From DASUPK01 sp963848955 (GTDB lineage Bacteria > Actinomycetota > Thermoleophilia > Solirubrobacterales > 70-9), in the NCBI GenBank assembly GCA_963848955.1, contig CAWKFQ010000001.1, forward strand, positions 17,162 through 81,161: a stretch of 64,000 bases of DNA. Reading direction: 5' to 3'. Positions 1-7,276 of this stretch are shown one piece after another. Below the pieces are notes generated by a model. That model searched no databases. It was not told where the DNA came from and saw only the letters and a program-made list of their open reading frames with translations. Numbering within the stretch: position 1 is the first letter of the stretch; the number at the start of each line of letters is the position of its first letter. A program made the position numbers and the translations under genes.

Positions 1-258
1 GTGAAGGTCCAGGTCTCCGGGCGCCTCGGCGGCGCCGAGATGGCGCGCACCGAGGGCTACTCCGACGGGCGGGTACCGCTCCACACGCTGCGTGCCGACA
101 TCGACTACGGCTTCATAGAGGCCAAGACGACGACCGGCCGGATCGGCGTCAAGTGCTGGATCAACAAGGGCGAGGTCATGCCCGAGGGCTTCCGCTCCGA
201 GCTCACGGATGAGGACGGCGGCCCTCCGTCGGGCGGCTCGCGGGGAGGTCGCTCCTAG
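1..258 (+). CDS. rpsC: 30S ribosomal protein S3, C-terminal part
   Basis: This is the end of a gene that starts outside the window. The 85 residues match the S3 C-terminal domain: the VSGRLGGAEMART stretch, GRVPLHTLRADIDYG, and IGVKCWINKGE before a short Gly/Ser/Arg tail. S3 sits on the head of the 30S subunit at the mRNA entry channel. The GTG at position 1 is an internal Val codon, not a start. The next gene, rplP, begins directly after the TAG, as expected for the S10 operon. Confidence 0.95.
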   Translation: MKVQVSGRLGGAEMARTEGYSDGRVPLHTLRADIDYGFIEAKTTTGRIGVKCWINKGEVMPEGFRSELTDEDGGPPSGGSRGGRS

Positions 259-681
259 ATGCTGATGCCGAAGCGGGTTCGCTACCGCAAGCAGATGCGT
301 GGCCGTCGCCGCGGCTATTCCAAGGGAGGGACCACGGTCGCCTTCGGCGAGTACGGGCTGAAGGCGCTGGACCGCGGCTGGATCACGAACCGCCAGATCG
401 AGGCCGCCCGCGTCGCGATGACGCGCAAGATCAAGCGCGGCGGCAAGGTCTGGATCAACGTCTTTCCGGACAAGCCGATCACCAAGAAGCCGGCCGAGAC
501 CCGCATGGGCTCGGGCAAGGGCAACCCCGAGGGCTGGGTCGCCGTCGTCAAGCCGGGGAAGGTGATGTTCGAGCTCGCCGGTGTCCCCGAGGACCTGGCG
601 AAGGACGCGATGCGCCTCGCCGGCAACAAGCTTCCGATCAAGACCAAGTTCGTCGTACGCGAGGGAGCGGAGCAGTCGTGA
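259..681 (+). CDS. rplP: 50S ribosomal protein L16
   Basis: The 140-residue product has the full length of bacterial L16, which binds 23S rRNA near the peptidyl-transferase centre and A-site tRNA. Visible hallmarks are the basic N-terminus MLMPKRVRYRKQ, RMGSGKG in the middle and PEGWVAVVKPGKVMFE after it. The start follows the rpsC stop with no gap. An ATG two codons later is possible, but family members usually begin with ML, so the first was chosen. Its stop overlaps the rpmC start. Confidence 0.97.
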   Translation: MLMPKRVRYRKQMRGRRRGYSKGGTTVAFGEYGLKALDRGWITNRQIEAARVAMTRKIKRGGKVWINVFPDKPITKKPAETRMGSGKGNPEGWVAVVKPGKVMFELAGVPEDLAKDAMRLAGNKLPIKTKFVVREGAEQS

Positions 682-893
682 TGAAGGCTTCCGAGGCCCA
701 CAACCTCAAGGACGACGAGCTGCTCGAGCGGATCAACCAGACCCGTGAGGAGCAGTTCGCGCTGCGCCTTCAGCACTCCACCGGCGAGCTGGAGAACACC
801 GCGCGGATCAATGCGGTCCGCCGCGACGTGGCGCGGCTGCTCACCGTCGCCAAGGAGCGCGGCATCGATCTCGAACAAGAGCTGAGGACCTGA
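681..893 (+). CDS. rpmC: 50S ribosomal protein L29
   Basis: This 70-residue helical protein fits L29, a small protein at the 50S exit tunnel that helps dock nascent-chain factors. The pattern of a short acidic N-terminus, ELLERINQTREEQFALRLQ, and then the ARINAVRRDVARLLTVAKER helix is typical. The ATG overlaps the rplP stop as TGATG. A GTG one codon earlier is also possible. Its own TGA overlaps the rpsQ ATG, so translation of the three genes is probably coupled. Confidence 0.95.
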   Translation: MKASEAHNLKDDELLERINQTREEQFALRLQHSTGELENTARINAVRRDVARLLTVAKERGIDLEQELRT

Positions 894-1592
894 TGGCCGA
901 AGACGAAAAGAACGAGCAGCAGAACGAAGAGCAGGCCCCGGAACAGGCGCCTGAGGAGACCCCGGAGGAGACCCCCGCGGCCGACTCGCAGGCCGAGGAG
1001 ACTCAGGCCGAGGAGGCCCCTGCCGAAGAGGCCCCGGCTGAGGAGGATGCTGCCGCCGAAGATGCTCCCGCTGAGGAGGCTCCTGCAGAAGAGCCGGCTG
1101 CCGAGGGCGCCGAGGCTCCCCAGCCCGAGCCAGACGAAATGGAAGGCCTCGACTGGAAGACCCGCCGCCGGCTGGAGCGCTCCCGCCGCCCTTCCGAGGC
1201 TCGCCCGCAGCAGAGCCCCGAGGAGCGCGCCGGCGCTCGCGGCGAGGCGCGCAAGCAGGCGGCCCGCGGGCGCTCGGGCTACCGGACGAAGCGCCGCACC
1301 AAGAGCGAGGCCGGCACCGGAACGCCGCCGGCCGAGCGTCGGTCCGCCGGCCGCAAGACGAGGCAGGGCCGCGTCGTCTCCAGCAAGCCGGACAAGACGA
1401 TCACGGTGGCGATCGAGGTCGCCCGGCGCCATCCCGCAGTACGAGAAGATCGTGCGCCGCTCCCGGACGCTGCATGCCCATGACGCCCGCAACGAGGCGG
1501 GGGAGGGCGACCTCGTACGCGTCATCGAGACCCGCCCCCTGTCACGGACCAAGCGCTGGCGCCTGGTCGAGATCCTCGAAAAGGCGCAGTAG
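893..1592 (+). CDS. rpsQ: 30S ribosomal protein S17 with long acidic/basic N-terminal extension (one frame break)
   Basis: The S17 core begins near residue 153 (RKTRQGRVVSSKPDKT) and ends with ETPRPLSRTKRW-type sequence (ETRPLSRTKRWRLVEILEK). S17 is an early 16S rRNA binder of about 80-90 residues. Here it is preceded by about 150 extra residues: an Ala/Glu/Pro-rich acidic block (about 1-85), then an Arg/Lys/Gln-rich block (about 86-150). The reading frame breaks near 1425-1440 inside HPQYEK. Removing one base restores a normal S17 end, so a sequencing insertion is more likely than a real mutation in an essential gene. The start overlaps the rpmC stop as TGATG. Confidence 0.9.
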
Positions 1593-1601
1593 GGCGTTCG
1601 G

Positions 1602-1970
1602 ATGATCCAGCAGGAGTCCAAGCTCAGGGTCGCCGACAACTCCGGCGCGCGCGAGATCCTCTGCATCCGCGTCAAGGGCGGGTCCGACCGTCGCTACGCG
1701 CGGGTGGGCGACGTGATCACCGCGACGGTCAAGCAGGCCACCCCGCACGGCGGGGTTCGCAAGGGCGAGGTGGTGGAGGCGGTCGTCGTCCGCACCCGCA
1801 AGCAGCTCGGCCGCGGCGATGGCACCTACATCGCCTTCGATGAGAACGCAGCGGTGCTGATCGACACCACAGGCGCTCCGCGGGGCACCCGCATCTTCGG
1901 CCCGGTCGCCCGCGAGCTGCGCGAGAGGAACTTCATGCGAATCGTCTCCCTCGCCCCGGAGGTGCTATAG
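1602..1970 (+). CDS. rplN: 50S ribosomal protein L14
   Basis: This gene encodes a complete 122-residue L14, which lies at the 30S-50S interface and contacts 16S rRNA in bridge B8. Characteristic segments are MIQQESKLRVADNSGAR at the start and the FGPVARELRERNFMRIVSLAPEVL end. It follows rpsQ by 9 bases and precedes rplX by 2 bases, in standard spc-operon order. Nothing about it is unusual. Confidence 0.98.
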   Translation: MIQQESKLRVADNSGAREILCIRVKGGSDRRYARVGDVITATVKQATPHGGVRKGEVVEAVVVRTRKQLGRGDGTYIAFDENAAVLIDTTGAPRGTRIFGPVARELRERNFMRIVSLAPEVL

Positions 1971-1972
1971 CG

Positions 1973-2311
1973 ATGGGCAAGACGATGCGAGTCCGCAAGG
2001 ACGACGACGTGATCGTGATCGGCGGCAAGGAACGCGGCAAGCGAGGGCGCGTCATCCGCACCGACCCCAAGAAGGGCTACGTCTTCATCGAGCACCTCAA
2101 CATGATCAAGCGCCACCAGCGCCCGCGTTCGGTCAAGGACGCGTCGAAGGGCGGTGAGGTCGGCGGCATCATCGAGAGGGAGGGGCCGATTCATGTCTCT
2201 AACGTGATGCTGCTCGACCCCGAGGACAACAAGCCCACCCGGGTGAAGGTCGAGCGTGCTGATGGAAAGCGGAAGCGCGTAGCCGCCCGCACCGGAAGGG
2301 ATCTGGACTAG
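1973..2311 (+). CDS. rplX: 50S ribosomal protein L24
   Basis: The 112-residue protein has the KOW fold of L24 at residues 8-40 (DDDVIVIGGKERGKRGRV) and the IKRHQRP loop that enters 23S rRNA. L24 is an assembly-initiator protein bound near the exit tunnel. The gene starts two bases after rplN, and its TAG shares one base with the rplE GTG start, which suggests coupled translation. Confidence 0.97.
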   Translation: MGKTMRVRKDDDVIVIGGKERGKRGRVIRTDPKKGYVFIEHLNMIKRHQRPRSVKDASKGGEVGGIIEREGPIHVSNVMLLDPEDNKPTRVKVERADGKRKRVAARTGRDLD

Positions 2312-3138
2312 TGGAAGCCGCAACCGAACAGCAGACGCAGGCCGCCCCGCCGCCGCGGCTGCGCGAGCTCTACGAGAGCGAGGTCAAGCCTGCGCTGGTC
2401 CAGCGGTTCGGCTACTCGACGCCGATGGCGGTGCCGACCCTCGAGAAGATCACTCTGAACATGGGCATCGGGGAGGCGAAGCAGAACACCCAGATGCTCG
2501 AGGCCGCGCAGGAGCAACTCGCGACCATCGCCGGCCAGCGTCCGAGCGTCCGCCGCGCGAAGAAGTCGGTCGCCTACTTCAAGGTGCGCGAGGGCATGCC
2601 CGTCGGTGTCGCCGTGACCCTGCGGCGCGCCCGCATGTGGGAGTTCCTCGACCGCCTCACGTCGATCGCGGTGCCCCGGATCCGAGACTTCCGCGGCCTC
2701 AGTGCCCGCTCCTTCGACGGCCGCGGCAACTACTCCATGGGCGTCCGCGAGCAGATCATCTTTCCCGAGATCGACTACGACTCGATCGACGAGGTCCGGG
2801 GCCTCGACGTGACGATCACCACCACGGCTGCAACCGACGAGGAGGCCTTCGCCCTGCTCGACGGACTCGGAATGCCGTTCTCGCAGGAGGGACGCCCGGG
2901 CCAGGAGGACGCCGAGGAGGAGGCCGAGGAGGAGCGCCGCAAGGAGGAGGCCCGCGAGCGGGCCGAGGCCGAGGCGGCCGCGCTCGAGCAGCTCAAGGAG
3001 GAGAACCCGGAGGCCTACGAGAAGCCCGTCAGACCCGAGGAGGGCGAGGAGGGTGAGGAGGGTGCGGAAGGCGCCCCGGCCGCCGAGCGCGAGGGCGGCA
3101 GCGCAGAAGAGACTTCGAACAACAAGGAAGAGGGCTGA
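2311..3138 (+). CDS. rplE: 50S ribosomal protein L5 with acidic C-terminal extension
   Basis: Residues 15-190 are a normal L5, a 5S rRNA-binding protein of the central protuberance: LRELYESEVKPAL, ITLNMGIGEA, GLDVTITTTA. Bacterial L5 usually stops near residue 180-190. Here about 85 further residues follow, dominated by Glu, Arg and Ala, with a predicted charged helix (RRKEEARERAEAEAAALEQ) and a Glu/Gly-rich end. The GTG start overlaps the rplX stop, and the stop overlaps the rpsZ ATG as TGATG. The tail is read in one open frame, so it is not an error artefact. Confidence 0.95.
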   Translation: MEAATEQQTQAAPPPRLRELYESEVKPALVQRFGYSTPMAVPTLEKITLNMGIGEAKQNTQMLEAAQEQLATIAGQRPSVRRAKKSVAYFKVREGMPVGVAVTLRRARMWEFLDRLTSIAVPRIRDFRGLSARSFDGRGNYSMGVREQIIFPEIDYDSIDEVRGLDVTITTTAATDEEAFALLDGLGMPFSQEGRPGQEDAEEEAEEERRKEEARERAEAEAAALEQLKEENPEAYEKPVRPEEGEEGEEGAEGAPAAEREGGSAEETSNNKEEG

Positions 3139-3323
3139 TGGCCAAGACATCGCAGAGGGTGCGGCAACGCCGCACCCCGAAGTTCAAGACCCGCGGGTAC
3201 AACCGCTGCCGCCGCTGCGGCCGGCCGCGCGCGTACTTCCGCAAGTTCGGCCTCTGCCGGATCTGCCTGCGGGAGGCCGCGCACAACGGTTATGTGCCCG
3301 GAATGACCAAGTCCAGCTGGTAA
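3138..3323 (+). CDS. rpsZ: 30S ribosomal protein S14 type Z (zinc form)
   Basis: This 61-residue protein is the short zinc-binding S14. The zinc ligands are visible as CRRC near residue 24-27 and CRIC near 39-42, followed by the usual LREAAHNGYVPGMTKSSW end. It sits in the 30S head close to S3 and S10. The type Z form is usual in Actinomycetota and Gram-positives, unlike the zinc-free 101-residue form. It overlaps the rplE stop and is spaced 4 bases from rpsH. Confidence 0.97.
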   Translation: MAKTSQRVRQRRTPKFKTRGYNRCRRCGRPRAYFRKFGLCRICLREAAHNGYVPGMTKSSW

Positions 3324-3327
3324 CGAG

Positions 3328-3723
3328 ATGCTCACTGATCCAATCACCGACTACCTGAACCGGATCCGCAACGCGCTCCTGGCCGAGCACGAGGACGTCG
3401 AGATTCCCGCCTCCCGGCTGAAGCGCGAGATGAGCCGCATCCTCAAGGAACAGGGCTACATCACGGACTTCAACGTCGAGCCCGGGCGGGTCGGCGACGT
3501 GATCAAGGTCAAGCTGCGCTACACAGAGAAACGTGACCCGGTGATCACCGGGATGGAGCGAGTCTCGCGGCCCGGCCGTCGCCGCTACGTTGCCAAGGAG
3601 GATGTCCCCCGCGTTTTCGGCGGAATGGGCACGACCATCATGTCCACCTCGCGCGGCGTGATGACCGGCCACGAGGCGCGCCAGCGCGGGGTCGGTGGAG
3701 AGGTCGTCGCGCACGTCTGGTGA
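3328..3723 (+). CDS. rpsH: 30S ribosomal protein S8
   Basis: This is a complete 131-residue S8, a primary 16S rRNA binder of the 30S platform and, in many bacteria, the autogenous repressor of the spc operon. The N-terminal DPITDYLNRIRNALLA and the C-terminal GGMGTTIMSTSRGVMTGHEA motifs are clear. The start lies 4 bases after the rpsZ stop. I did not identify an autoregulatory RNA target in the sequence. Confidence 0.97.
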   Translation: MLTDPITDYLNRIRNALLAEHEDVEIPASRLKREMSRILKEQGYITDFNVEPGRVGDVIKVKLRYTEKRDPVITGMERVSRPGRRRYVAKEDVPRVFGGMGTTIMSTSRGVMTGHEARQRGVGGEVVAHVW

Positions 3724-3733
3724 GCAAGCATCC

Positions 3734-4267
3734 ATGAGTCGAATCGGAAGAAAGCCAATCGAGATCCCCGACGGCGTCGAGATCGACGTCAGGCCCGGCG
3801 CTGTCACCGTCAAGGGCCCGAAGGGCGAGCTCAACCAGAGCGTCGACCGCGACATGAAGGTCGGGATCGACGACGGCACCCTGACCGTGGAGCGCCCCAC
3901 CGATCGCGGCGAACACCGCGCCCTGCACGGCCTTACCCGCAGCCTGATCGCCAACATGGTCGAGGGCGTCACCGACGGCTTCGAGCGGCGTCTCGAGATC
4001 CAGGGAGTCGGCTATCGCGCCAGCCTGCGGGGCAAGGACCTGGAGATGTCGCTGGGCTACTCGCACCCGGTCGCGATCGAGGCGCCGAATGGCATCGAGT
4101 TCGAGGTCCCACAGCCGACCGAGGTCGTGGTCCGCGGTATCGACAAACAACTGGTCGGCGAGACCGCCGCCCGGATCCGCAAGTCCCGCCCGCCGGAGCC
4201 GTACAAGGGCAAGGGCGTTCGCTACCAGGGCGAGCAAGTCGCACGGAAGGTCGGGAAGAGGGCCTGA
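3734..4267 (+). CDS. rplF: 50S ribosomal protein L6
   Basis: The 177-residue product has the two-lobed L6 layout: MSRIGRKPIEIPDGVEI at the start, VQGVGYRA-like IQGVGYRASLRGKDLEMSL in the middle, and the PEPYKGKGVRY signature near the end. L6 lies by the sarcin-ricin loop region of the 50S. An open frame extends 13 codons upstream, but family alignment supports the ATG at 3734, ten bases after rpsH. It ends in TGATG with rplR. Confidence 0.97.
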   Translation: MSRIGRKPIEIPDGVEIDVRPGAVTVKGPKGELNQSVDRDMKVGIDDGTLTVERPTDRGEHRALHGLTRSLIANMVEGVTDGFERRLEIQGVGYRASLRGKDLEMSLGYSHPVAIEAPNGIEFEVPQPTEVVVRGIDKQLVGETAARIRKSRPPEPYKGKGVRYQGEQVARKVGKRA

Positions 4268-4620
4268 TGGCCGTTCTCACGAAGCCCCAGAAGAGACTTC
4301 GCAGGCGTCGGCGCGTCCGCGCCCGGATCCGCGGCAACGCAGAGCGCCCGCGCCTGTCCGTCTATCGCTCCAACCGCGGAGTCTTCGCCCAGCTGATCGA
4401 CGACGACTCGGGACGCACGCTGGCCGCAGCCTCCTGGACCGAGGACGAGCTGCGCAAGCTCGACTCGATGGAGCAGGCGAAGCGCGCCGGGCAGCTGCTC
4501 GCCGAGCGCGCCAAGGCCGCGGGCGTCGAGTCATGCGTCTTCGACCGTGGCGGCTACCGGTTCCACGGCCGCGTCGCAGCGATCGCCGAGGGCGCCCGCG
4601 AGGGGGGCCTGAAGTTCTGA
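4267..4620 (+). CDS. rplR: 50S ribosomal protein L18
   Basis: This gene encodes a 117-residue L18, which binds 5S rRNA together with L5. A very basic N-terminus (KRLRRRRRVRARIRG) is followed by ERPRLSVYRSNRGVFAQLIDDD and the C-terminal VFDRGGYRFHGRVAAIAEGAREGGLKF. All are family hallmarks. The ATG overlaps the rplF stop. Its TGA overlaps the ATG of a 15-codon mini-ORF that leads into rpsE. Confidence 0.97.
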   Translation: MAVLTKPQKRLRRRRRVRARIRGNAERPRLSVYRSNRGVFAQLIDDDSGRTLAAASWTEDELRKLDSMEQAKRAGQLLAERAKAAGVESCVFDRGGYRFHGRVAAIAEGAREGGLKF

Positions 4621-4667
4621 TGACCGAGCCCGTACGTCCTCTACCCTCACCCGTTCTATGGCTGTAG
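4620..4667 (+). CDS. 15-codon mini-ORF bridging rplR and rpsE
   Basis: An ATG overlapping the rplR stop (TGATG) opens a 15-codon frame, MTEPVRPLPSPVLWL, that ends at a TAG ten bases inside rpsE. A purine-rich GAGGGGGG lies upstream of this ATG, whereas the 20 bases before the rpsE ATG are pyrimidine-rich with no Shine-Dalgarno. The simplest reading is a coupling ORF: ribosomes leaving rplR translate it, terminate at the rpsE start and re-initiate. The open frame and overlaps are seen; the role is inferred. Confidence 0.4.
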   Translation: MTEPVRPLPSPVLWL

Positions 4668-5320
4668 AGACCGTAAGTCCCAAGGGCCTCGATCTGCAGG
4701 AGCGCGTGATCGAGATCAACCGCGTCGCCAAGGTGGTCAAGGGCGGCCGGCGCTTCTCGTTCACGGCTCTGGTCGCTGTCGGCGACGAGGATTCCGTGGT
4801 CGGGATCGGCTACGGCAAGGCGCGTGAGGTACCGCTCGCGATCCAGAAGGCCGTCGAGAACGCCCGCAAGAACCTGATCCGCGTGCCCAAGTACGGCCAG
4901 ACGATCACCCACCGGGTGATCGGCCGCTTCGGCGCGGGTCACGTCGTGCTGCGCCCTGCGAGCCCCGGTACCGGCGTGATCGCCGGTGGTGGGGTGCGGG
5001 CCGTGCTCGAGCTGGGCGGCGTCCGCGACGTGCTCACCAAGAGCATCGGCACCCAGAACCCGATCAACCTGGTCAAGGCGACCATGTCGGGCCTCGAGAG
5101 CCTGCGCAGGCCGGAGGACGTTGCGAAGCTCCGCGGCATCTCCATCCGCGAGGTGCTCGGCGTCGGCAATGGCGCCGCGACGGAGGCTGAGGCCACCAGC
5201 GGCAGCGACGAGACTCCTGCCGCCGCCGAGACTCCTGCCGCCGCCGAGACTCCTGCTGCCGCCGAGACTCCTGCCGCCGCCGAGACTCCGCCCGCCCAAC
5301 CGGCAGGGGAGGGCTCCTGA
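4658..5320 (+). CDS. rpsE: 30S ribosomal protein S5 with repetitive C-terminal tail
   Basis: Residues 12-170 are standard S5, which shapes the mRNA entry site and decoding fidelity: RVIEINRVAKVVKGGRRFSF, VGIGYGKAREVP and the LRPASPGTGVIAGGGVRAV stretch. After residue about 172 comes a roughly 48-residue tail containing four and a half copies of the hexapeptide ETPAAA, encoded by an 18-bp tandem repeat. The 20 bases before the ATG carry no Shine-Dalgarno; initiation may depend on the upstream mini-ORF. It ends in TGATG with rpmD. Confidence 0.96.
   Translation: MAVETVSPKGLDLQERVIEINRVAKVVKGGRRFSFTALVAVGDEDSVVGIGYGKAREVPLAIQKAVENARKNLIRVPKYGQTITHRVIGRFGAGHVVLRPASPGTGVIAGGGVRAVLELGGVRDVLTKSIGTQNPINLVKATMSGLESLRRPEDVAKLRGISIREVLGVGNGAATEAEATSGSDETPAAAETPAAAETPAAAETPAAAETPPAQPAGEGS
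5210..5290 (+). repeat. 18-bp tandem repeat inside rpsE (about 4.5 copies)
   Basis: The unit GAGACTCCTGCCGCCGCC repeats at 5210, 5228, 5246 (one C-to-T change), 5264 and partly at 5282. It encodes the ETPAAA repeat of the S5 tail. The near-identity of the units indicates recent slippage expansion. Confidence 0.95.
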
Positions 5321-5499
5321 TGGCCGACGTCGAGCTCAAGCAGGTCCGATCCGCGAACGGCGCCTCGGAGGTGCAGCGCGCCACCCTTCGCTCCCTGAAG
5401 CTCGGCCGCATCGGCCGCCAGGCGAAGCATCCCGACTCCCCGCAGCTGCAGGGCATGATCCGCACGGTCAGCCACCTGGTCGAGGTCGAAGATGGCTGA
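5320..5499 (+). CDS. rpmD: 50S ribosomal protein L30
   Basis: The 59-residue product reads MADVELKQVRSANG..., continues with the LRSLKLGRIGRQAKHPDSP segment and ends MIRTVSHLVEVEDG. This is the conserved L30 pattern of a small beta-alpha-beta protein on the 50S, and the position between rpsE and rplO is the standard one. The ATG overlaps the rpsE TGA as TGATG, and its end overlaps rplO by 8 bases. Confidence 0.96.
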   Translation: MADVELKQVRSANGASEVQRATLRSLKLGRIGRQAKHPDSPQLQGMIRTVSHLVEVEDG

Positions 5500-5977
5500 G
5501 CAGTCCGAGAAGGTCGGTCTCCACACGCTGAAGCCGCCCCCGGGCTCCCGCCGGCCGCGCAAGCGGCTCGGTCGAGGCGTCGGCACGGGCCACGGCAAGA
5601 CCTCAGGCCGCGGCCACAAGGGCGCGGGCGCCCGCTCCGGCAGCAAGCGCAAGCCGGGCTACGAGGGCGGTCAGAACCCGGTTCACATGCGGATGCGCAA
5701 GCTGCGTGGGCCGAACAAGAAGATGTCGATGCCCTTCGAGAAGTTCCGGACCCGGACGCAGCCGGTCAACCTCTCCGACCTCGACGCCCGCTTCAAGGCG
5801 AACGACGAGGTGACCCCTGAGTCGCTCCGAGAGGCGGGCCTCGCCAAGCGGCGCGACCCGGTGAAGATCCTCGCCCGCGGCGAGATCTCGAAGAAGCTGA
5901 CCGTGAGGGCGCATGCGTTCAGTGCCCAGGCGAAGGAGAAGATCGAGGCGGCCGGAGGCACCACCGAAATCATCTGA
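5492..5977 (+). CDS. rplO: 50S ribosomal protein L15
   Basis: This gene encodes a complete 161-residue L15, a late-assembly 50S protein. The glycine/basic N-terminal region (KRLGRGVGTGHGKTSGRGHKG) and the compact C-terminal domain ending near EKIEAAGGTTEII are typical. The start lies inside the end of rpmD, and the stop shares bases with the secY ATG (TGATG), so L30-L15-SecY translation is probably coupled. Confidence 0.97.
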   Translation: MAEQSEKVGLHTLKPPPGSRRPRKRLGRGVGTGHGKTSGRGHKGAGARSGSKRKPGYEGGQNPVHMRMRKLRGPNKKMSMPFEKFRTRTQPVNLSDLDARFKANDEVTPESLREAGLAKRRDPVKILARGEISKKLTVRAHAFSAQAKEKIEAAGGTTEII

Positions 5978-7254
5978 TGCTGCAGACGATCCTCAACTCG
6001 TTTTCGGTCCCGGAGATCCGGAGGAAGCTGATGTTCACGGCTGCGATCCTGGCCCTCTACCGGCTCGGTGCCTACATCCCCTCGCCCGGAGTCGACGCGA
6101 GCGCGATCCAGGACGGCCTGGAAAACGTCGGCGGGTCGAACATCCTCGGTTTCCTCAACCTCTTCTCGGGCGGAAGCCTCTCGAGGCTCTCCCTGTTCGC
6201 GCTGGGGATCATGCCCTACATCACGGCCTCGATCATCCTGCAGCTCCTGACGGTGGTCGTGCCCTCGCTGGAGCGCCTCCAGAAGGAAGGCGAGGTCGGC
6301 CAGCAGAAGATCACCCAGTACACGCGCTACCTGACCGTCGTACTCGCCTTCGCGCAGTCGGTCGGCTACGTGTTCCTGTTCAGCTCGCAGAGTTTCGGGG
6401 GTGCGAGCGCGATCGGCGAGCGAACCTTCCCGAAGGTCTTCCTGATCGTGATGACGCTGACCGCAGGCTGCACGGTGCTGATGTGGATGGGAGAGCTGAT
6501 CACCCAGCGCGGGATCGGCAACGGGATCTCCCTGCTGATCTTCGCCTCGATCGTCTCCAGCATCCCCACCGGGATCCAGAAGTGGTGGACCAACCCCGAT
6601 CAGGTCTTCGTCGTGTTGATGCCCTTCATCGCCCTGTCCGTTGTCGTGGCGATCGTCTTCGTCCAGGAGGGCCAGCGGCGGATCCCGGTGCAGTACGCGA
6701 AACGCGTGGTGGGGCGCCGGATGACGGCCGGCGGTTCGACCTACCTACCGCTACGCGTCAACATGGCCGGCGTCATCCCGGTGATCTTCGCCGCCTCGAT
6801 CATGGCCTTCCCACCGACGATCGGCCAGCTGCTGGGCGGCACCGGAGACAACTTCTGGAACGACTTCGCGAACTTCTTCAGCCCGAACAGCTGGCACTAC
6901 GTGGTCGGCGAGGTCTTCTTCATCATCATCTTCACCTACTTCTACACGGCGGTCACCTTCAACCCGGTGGACCAGGCCGACAACCTGAAGAAGTACGGCG
7001 GGTTCATCCCCGGCGTGCGACCGGGACGACCTACCGCCGAATACCTGGACAGGATCCTGTCCAGGCTCACCTTCCCCGGCGCCCTCTACCTGGGCGCAGT
7101 CGCGGCGTTGCCGACGATCCTGATCAGCCAGACGTCGGCCAACTTCTTCTTCGGCGGGACCTCGATCCTGATCGTCGTCGGCGTGGCTCTCGACACCGTC
7201 AAGCAGCTCGAGGCCCAGCTGATGATGCGCAACTACGAGGGCTTCCTGAAGTGA
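5977..7254 (+). CDS. secY: Sec translocon channel subunit SecY
   Basis: The 425-residue membrane protein is SecY, the channel of the SecYEG translocon that exports or inserts unfolded proteins. The usual ten hydrophobic segments can be traced. Landmarks are YIPSPGVDA after TM1, the PYITASIILQLLTVVVPSLE plug/TM2 region, ITQRGIGNGISLLIF, and the cytosolic loop with PGRPTAEYLDRIL. The C-terminus ends in NYEGFLK. The gene overlaps rplO and is followed after 22 bases by adk, the usual spc-operon order. Confidence 0.98.
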   Translation: MLQTILNSFSVPEIRRKLMFTAAILALYRLGAYIPSPGVDASAIQDGLENVGGSNILGFLNLFSGGSLSRLSLFALGIMPYITASIILQLLTVVVPSLERLQKEGEVGQQKITQYTRYLTVVLAFAQSVGYVFLFSSQSFGGASAIGERTFPKVFLIVMTLTAGCTVLMWMGELITQRGIGNGISLLIFASIVSSIPTGIQKWWTNPDQVFVVLMPFIALSVVVAIVFVQEGQRRIPVQYAKRVVGRRMTAGGSTYLPLRVNMAGVIPVIFAASIMAFPPTIGQLLGGTGDNFWNDFANFFSPNSWHYVVGEVFFIIIFTYFYTAVTFNPVDQADNLKKYGGFIPGVRPGRPTAEYLDRILSRLTFPGALYLGAVAALPTILISQTSANFFFGGTSILIVVGVALDTVKQLEAQLMMRNYEGFLK

Positions 7255-7276
7255 CGCGCGCCGCGGGGTTCCGGGA

